Assembly: GCA_030248065.1 (NCBI GenBank)
Contig: JASAMV010008548.1
Span: 1 to 64,000 of the forward strand
Direction of reading: 5' to 3'
Length of the DNA: 64,000 bases
Source: Rhynchonema sp. JSB1_4
Lineage: Eukaryota; Nematoda; Chromadorea; Monhysterida; Xyalidae
The notes under the pieces were generated by a model. The model worked only from the letters and a program-made list of their open reading frames with translations, did no database searches and was not told the DNA's origin. Made by a program: the position numbers and the translations under genes. This document shows, piece by piece, positions 61,009 through 64,000 of the stretch; within the stretch, counting starts at the first letter, position 1; the number at the start of each line of letters is the position of its first letter.

Positions 61009-63602
61009 CTAGAAATCACAATTGTCCTGGAAAATCAGGCGCACAAACGGCGTTCCATCGTCCAGCAGCACACAACAGAACGGACAGACGGCGTGGAAAC
61101 TGTTGGTGCCGTGCGGTAACGGGATGCGCGACCAGTACCTGCAGTACGATTCAGTGGTGTCGGTGAGAAATAAAAATTTTCCCATACCCCATACTCCCGC
61201 CCGGCCGATTTCCCATACCCCATACCAGGGGGTAGGTAACCCCCCCCCCCCAACTACACCGCTGGTATGATTTGTGATTGGCGAGTTTGGTGCGCACATT
61301 TTCTTTGCTACAATACACCCTTCCCATGATTGCAAACAAATAACTGATACCGCGAAAGAATCCTATCAAAAGGACAGAACATTTTCTTGTGCGGACAATC
61401 AACATTGGAAAGTCCACACCCGGTCTTGTAATTATGCTTCTTTCACTTAATCTTCTTATTTATGTATTATTGAGTTGGTGCCGACGCAATAAACTAACTA
61501 ACTAACTAACATTGGAAAGTGGTTGGTTGATTCCACAAGAATACCACTGAGCGGCCAAGCAAACGATGTGACTCATCCTCGGATGCCAATCAGTGTCAGT
61601 CACACTACATACAGATCTGTCCTGATGTTCGTTATCTTTCTCTCTCCTTGGCGCTTTATGTAGTTTGTCTTTCATCACCAAGTTACAGCAACGCTAGGCC
61701 AACACGAGCCCGATTTCGGAGGTGTCAGACTAGTGAAAAATTCACACGTGGCAGCTGGGAATCGCTACACGTAGTGGCACATAGAACGTCGTGCATGAGG
61801 ATTTTCTCTTTCGTTTCGCCTTGAATACACAGCACCTTCGAAATCGGACTCGTGTTGGCGTAGTTTGTCTTGTACTTGCATGGTTCATGCGTCATTGGGT
61901 AGCAATAAAACCAAACCAACAAATGTTTCAACACACCATCACCCCTATACACACCTGACAGTCATCATTGAGGCCACATGTCCGCACGGGTTGAATGCAT
62001 GATCGGGTTTGTCCCCATCGATGTGAAACGCGGACTCCATTGCCATCGCCAGAGCCAGAATGCCGTGCGAGACTCGCTGCAAATTGTGGGCATTGTGTAT
62101 AAGTAAAGGCAGCAAACTACACCAACATGAGCTCGATTTCGAAGGTGCTGTGTATTCAAAACGAATAGAAAGAGAAAACCATCATGCTCCATTTTGTGTT
62201 TTTCAACGTGTACCCTTGCCCAACTCCGCAGCCACGTATGAATGTTTCACCATTCTGCCAGATCCGAAATCAGGCTCGTGTTAGGGTAGTTTGCGTTTAG
62301 CTGTCGTGAAACATTAACTAATGTCCGGGCTGATCTCAGTCACCACGAATAAATCATTCGCAATTGTGAAACTGGCACAGTAATTGAATGCACAGTGGAT
62401 TTGCCTACCAAGCAAGTTTCTTGACCATAAACATCGTATTTCTATTTTACATGTTATGTTCTTTCTTACATGCTCATGAGACATTTATCGTATCACCGTG
62501 TTATGAATGCACGTAAGGATATGGAAGGCAGAAACGTTTTGTGCTCTTTCCCGACCTTTCAAAACCATATGTTCAGGTCATTGGATTGAATTATCCGGTT
62601 GTCATTCATGGTCAACCTAAGGGATGCGAGAGCATTGTGTAACTGTTGTATTTAGCAAATTATTGAAAAAATTAATTTGGAGTCCTGTCTACGCCCAGGT
62701 TTCGTGGGGTATTCGAGACCATCGGCGTGACGTTGTGCCCCCCGCTCGTCAGCCGAATAGCACAAACGCCATGTGAAACAAAATTCCATGTTTTTACATC
62801 GCAACAGTAATTTAAAATTTATTAATTTTTTAAATTATTTTTTGAAAAAAGACAATTTTTCTTTTAAAATTTATCATTTTTACTAAGTGAGTTTCACATG
62901 GCGATTGTGCTATTCGGCTGACGAGCGGGGGGCACAACGTCACGCCGATGGTCTCGAATACCCCGCGAAACCTAGGCGTAGACAGGACTCCAAATTAATT
63001 TTTTTCTCAATAATTTGCTAAATACAACAGTCACACAATGCTCTCGCATCCCTTTACAGACCAAGCTCAAAAAAATTACCTAGCTGTGGTGCAAGCATAA
63101 ACAAAGCCTCTCCTCGGAGCAACCGAAATTCCTCCAACCTCACAAATGGGGCAGACGTGTTGTTGTTGGTCGTGCGTGTGTTGATGCCCCCAATCGTGTT
63201 TACCTTGCACGTGCCCGCACGCAGGGTAGGCCTGCGATGGAAATGCGTCCGATTTGGAGACCGTTACAGTTTTCAGACTTTTTTTGTTGTGAAAGACCGA
63301 AAGTGCTTAGCGTCGTGTTCGTGTCCGCCATATCACTACAGGGCGGAACATTTATGACAAAATTATCAACCAAGCTAACATGCGATTGTTCATTTGATCA
63401 GAATAGCAAAATCACATATGAAAAGAAACAACAGAGCAACAACCACGTTCCTTCCTTCAGCAAATGCACCACGTGTACTCACGTAAGGCTGTCTATCCAC
63501 CCTGTGATGTTTCATAACGGTCGGTCGGCGTCTCGGCACGATCAGCGTGTTGAGACTGACGGGGCATTGGGGTCGCGCGGCATTCAGTTCATTCAGCATT
63601 GC
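61009..63602 (-). CDS. Pellino-type E3 ubiquitin ligase, C-terminal exons (5' part outside window)
   Basis: Four in-phase minus-strand exons: 63483-63602, 63124-63231, 61955-62076 and 61009-61138 (stop TAG). Exon order matches Pellino's C-terminal RING-like domain. LNAARPQCPVSLNTL is followed by YPACGHVQGKHDWGH, VCPICE, ESAFHIDGDKPDHAFNPCGH, then RYWSRIPLPHGTNSFHAVCP and FVRLIFQDNCDF. The two CGH motifs and CPIC/CPFC pairs are the conserved Cys/His ligands. Pellinos ubiquitinate IRAK-family kinases in Toll/IL-1 signalling. The N-terminal FHA-like substrate-binding domain would lie beyond 64 kb and is not visible. The introns hold three foldback elements and a hAT-like insertion. Compared with vertebrate Pellino-1 there are a few extra residues between CPIC and the second CGH. 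Confidence 0.92.
61152..61264. mobile_element. Internally deleted hAT-like MITE beside a Pellino splice acceptor
   Basis: 113 bp with ends CAGTGGTGTCGGTGAG and CAACTACACCGCTG, flanked by an 8-bp duplication with one mismatch (GTACGATT at 61144-61151, GTATGATT at 61265-61272). Its interior carries the TTCCCATACCCCATAC motif of the 422-bp relatives in the palindrome arms. Confidence 0.85.
61417..61512. repeat. Probable LINE 3' end with (AACT)n tail
   Basis: CCCGGTCTTGTAATTATGCT and TCTTCTTATTTATGTATTATTG lead into AATAAACTAACTAACTAACT, a tetranucleotide tail of the kind left at non-LTR 3' ends. A related start (CCCGGTCTTGTAACTTTGCT) lies at the very end of the window. Confidence 0.5.
61616..61665. 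repeat. Short dispersed repeat, second copy at 63866-63915
   Basis: CTGTCCTGATGT.CGT.ATCTTTCTCTCTCCTTGGCGCTTT is shared by the two sites in the same orientation. No terminal repeats are evident. Confidence 0.5.
61688..61868. mobile_element. Foldback MITE, family B, in the last Pellino intron
   Basis: Inverted ends GCCAACACGAGCCCGATTTC / GAAATCGGACTCGTGTTGGC enclose a sequence related to 50226-50408. It ends 87 bp from the exon at 61955-62076. Confidence 0.8.
62107..62295. mobile_element. Foldback MITE, family B, second Pellino copy
   Basis: Inverted ends AAACTACACCAACATGAGCT / ATCAGGCTCGTGTTAGGGTA, with an interior like 50226-50408 (AACCATCATGCTCCATTTTG, AATGTTTCACCATT). It begins about 30 bp upstream, in transcript sense, of the exon at 61955-62076. 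Confidence 0.8.
62619..63054. mobile_element. Long-TIR foldback element in a Pellino intron
   Basis: AAGGGATGCGAGAGCATTGT and about 180 further bases return inverted at the other end, separated by an AT-rich loop of about 80-100 bp near 62780-62885. The arms include GGCGTGACGTTGTGCCCCCC and differ at only a few positions, so the insertion is probably recent. No clear target duplication is visible. Confidence 0.85.
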
Positions 63603-64000
63603 CTGCGGTCAAAGTTGTGAGATTTGAATGGGTGCGGGGCACTCAAACTGGCGAACATTAAATTTGACGCACAGCTGCATGGCTATAGTTGATATCAATA
63701 CAGTTGCCAACAGATATCAACACGGACAATCACCAACCCACCATCTGTTCTGGACTGTTGACAATATGGACTGATCCCAATGCGCCCTCTGAGCCCGACA
63801 TTTGTCGTTTGACGAGGACGAGGATTAATGCATAATTTTCAGTTCTGTTAACATGTCCTGTGATCTGTCCTGATGTCCGTGATCTTTCTCTCTCCTTGGC
63901 GCTTTTTGTAGCTTTTATTTGCTGTGGTTTTGTTATAACCAGTGTTGTAACTATTTTCATTTCCGTAATTGTCCCACCCGGTCTTGTAACTTTGCTTCTG

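Overview
This is nuclear DNA from an invertebrate animal. Genes are split into many short exons by GT-AG introns, and the recognisable products are metazoan: an ASPP protein (p53/PP1 regulator), a Pellino E3 ligase, an astacin protease with LDL-receptor class A repeats, a secreted C-type-lectin/thyroglobulin-1 protein, and the intron-bearing beta-lactamase-like (LACT) family that is expanded in nematodes and some other invertebrates. I cannot place the species; an ecdysozoan would fit. Intergenic and intronic DNA is crowded with small inverted-repeat (foldback/MITE) elements, non-LTR retrotransposon fragments and long G/C homopolymer runs.

Layout. 1-2.3 kb: decayed non-LTR reverse transcriptase and a foldback element. 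2.33-17.93 kb: one large imperfect palindrome (left arm about 2330-10818, spacer about 570 bp, right arm about 11390-17934). Both arms carry the same nested transposons in mirror order, including a non-autonomous hAT-like element with 8-bp target duplications and a CR1-like RT fragment. A beta-lactamase-like gene is caught in it. The right arm and its flank hold exons 1-7 (minus strand), the left arm holds exons 6-10 (plus strand), and neither copy is complete here. 20.1-22.6 kb: plus-strand CTLD/thyroglobulin-1 gene. 25.1-25.85 kb: a 21-bp minisatellite. 26.9-31.6 kb: minus-strand astacin/LDLa gene. 32.4-33.4 kb: a TA-flanked transposon with another nested inside. 36.8-59.1 kb: ASPP gene, plus strand; 19 coding exons that splice in phase to 1,086 codons. 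61.0-63.6 kb: 3' end of Pellino, minus strand, running off the right edge.

The genes do not form an operon or pathway. Exons were found by reading translated segments for family motifs and checking GT/AG borders and codon phase by eye. The phase bookkeeping closes for ASPP, astacin, Pellino and both lactamase halves. The 5' end of the lectin gene, the 5' ends of astacin and Pellino, and all UTRs and promoters are unresolved. The points most worth pursuing are the palindrome with its reciprocally truncated gene, transposons abutting splice acceptors, and the astacin Met-turn substitution.
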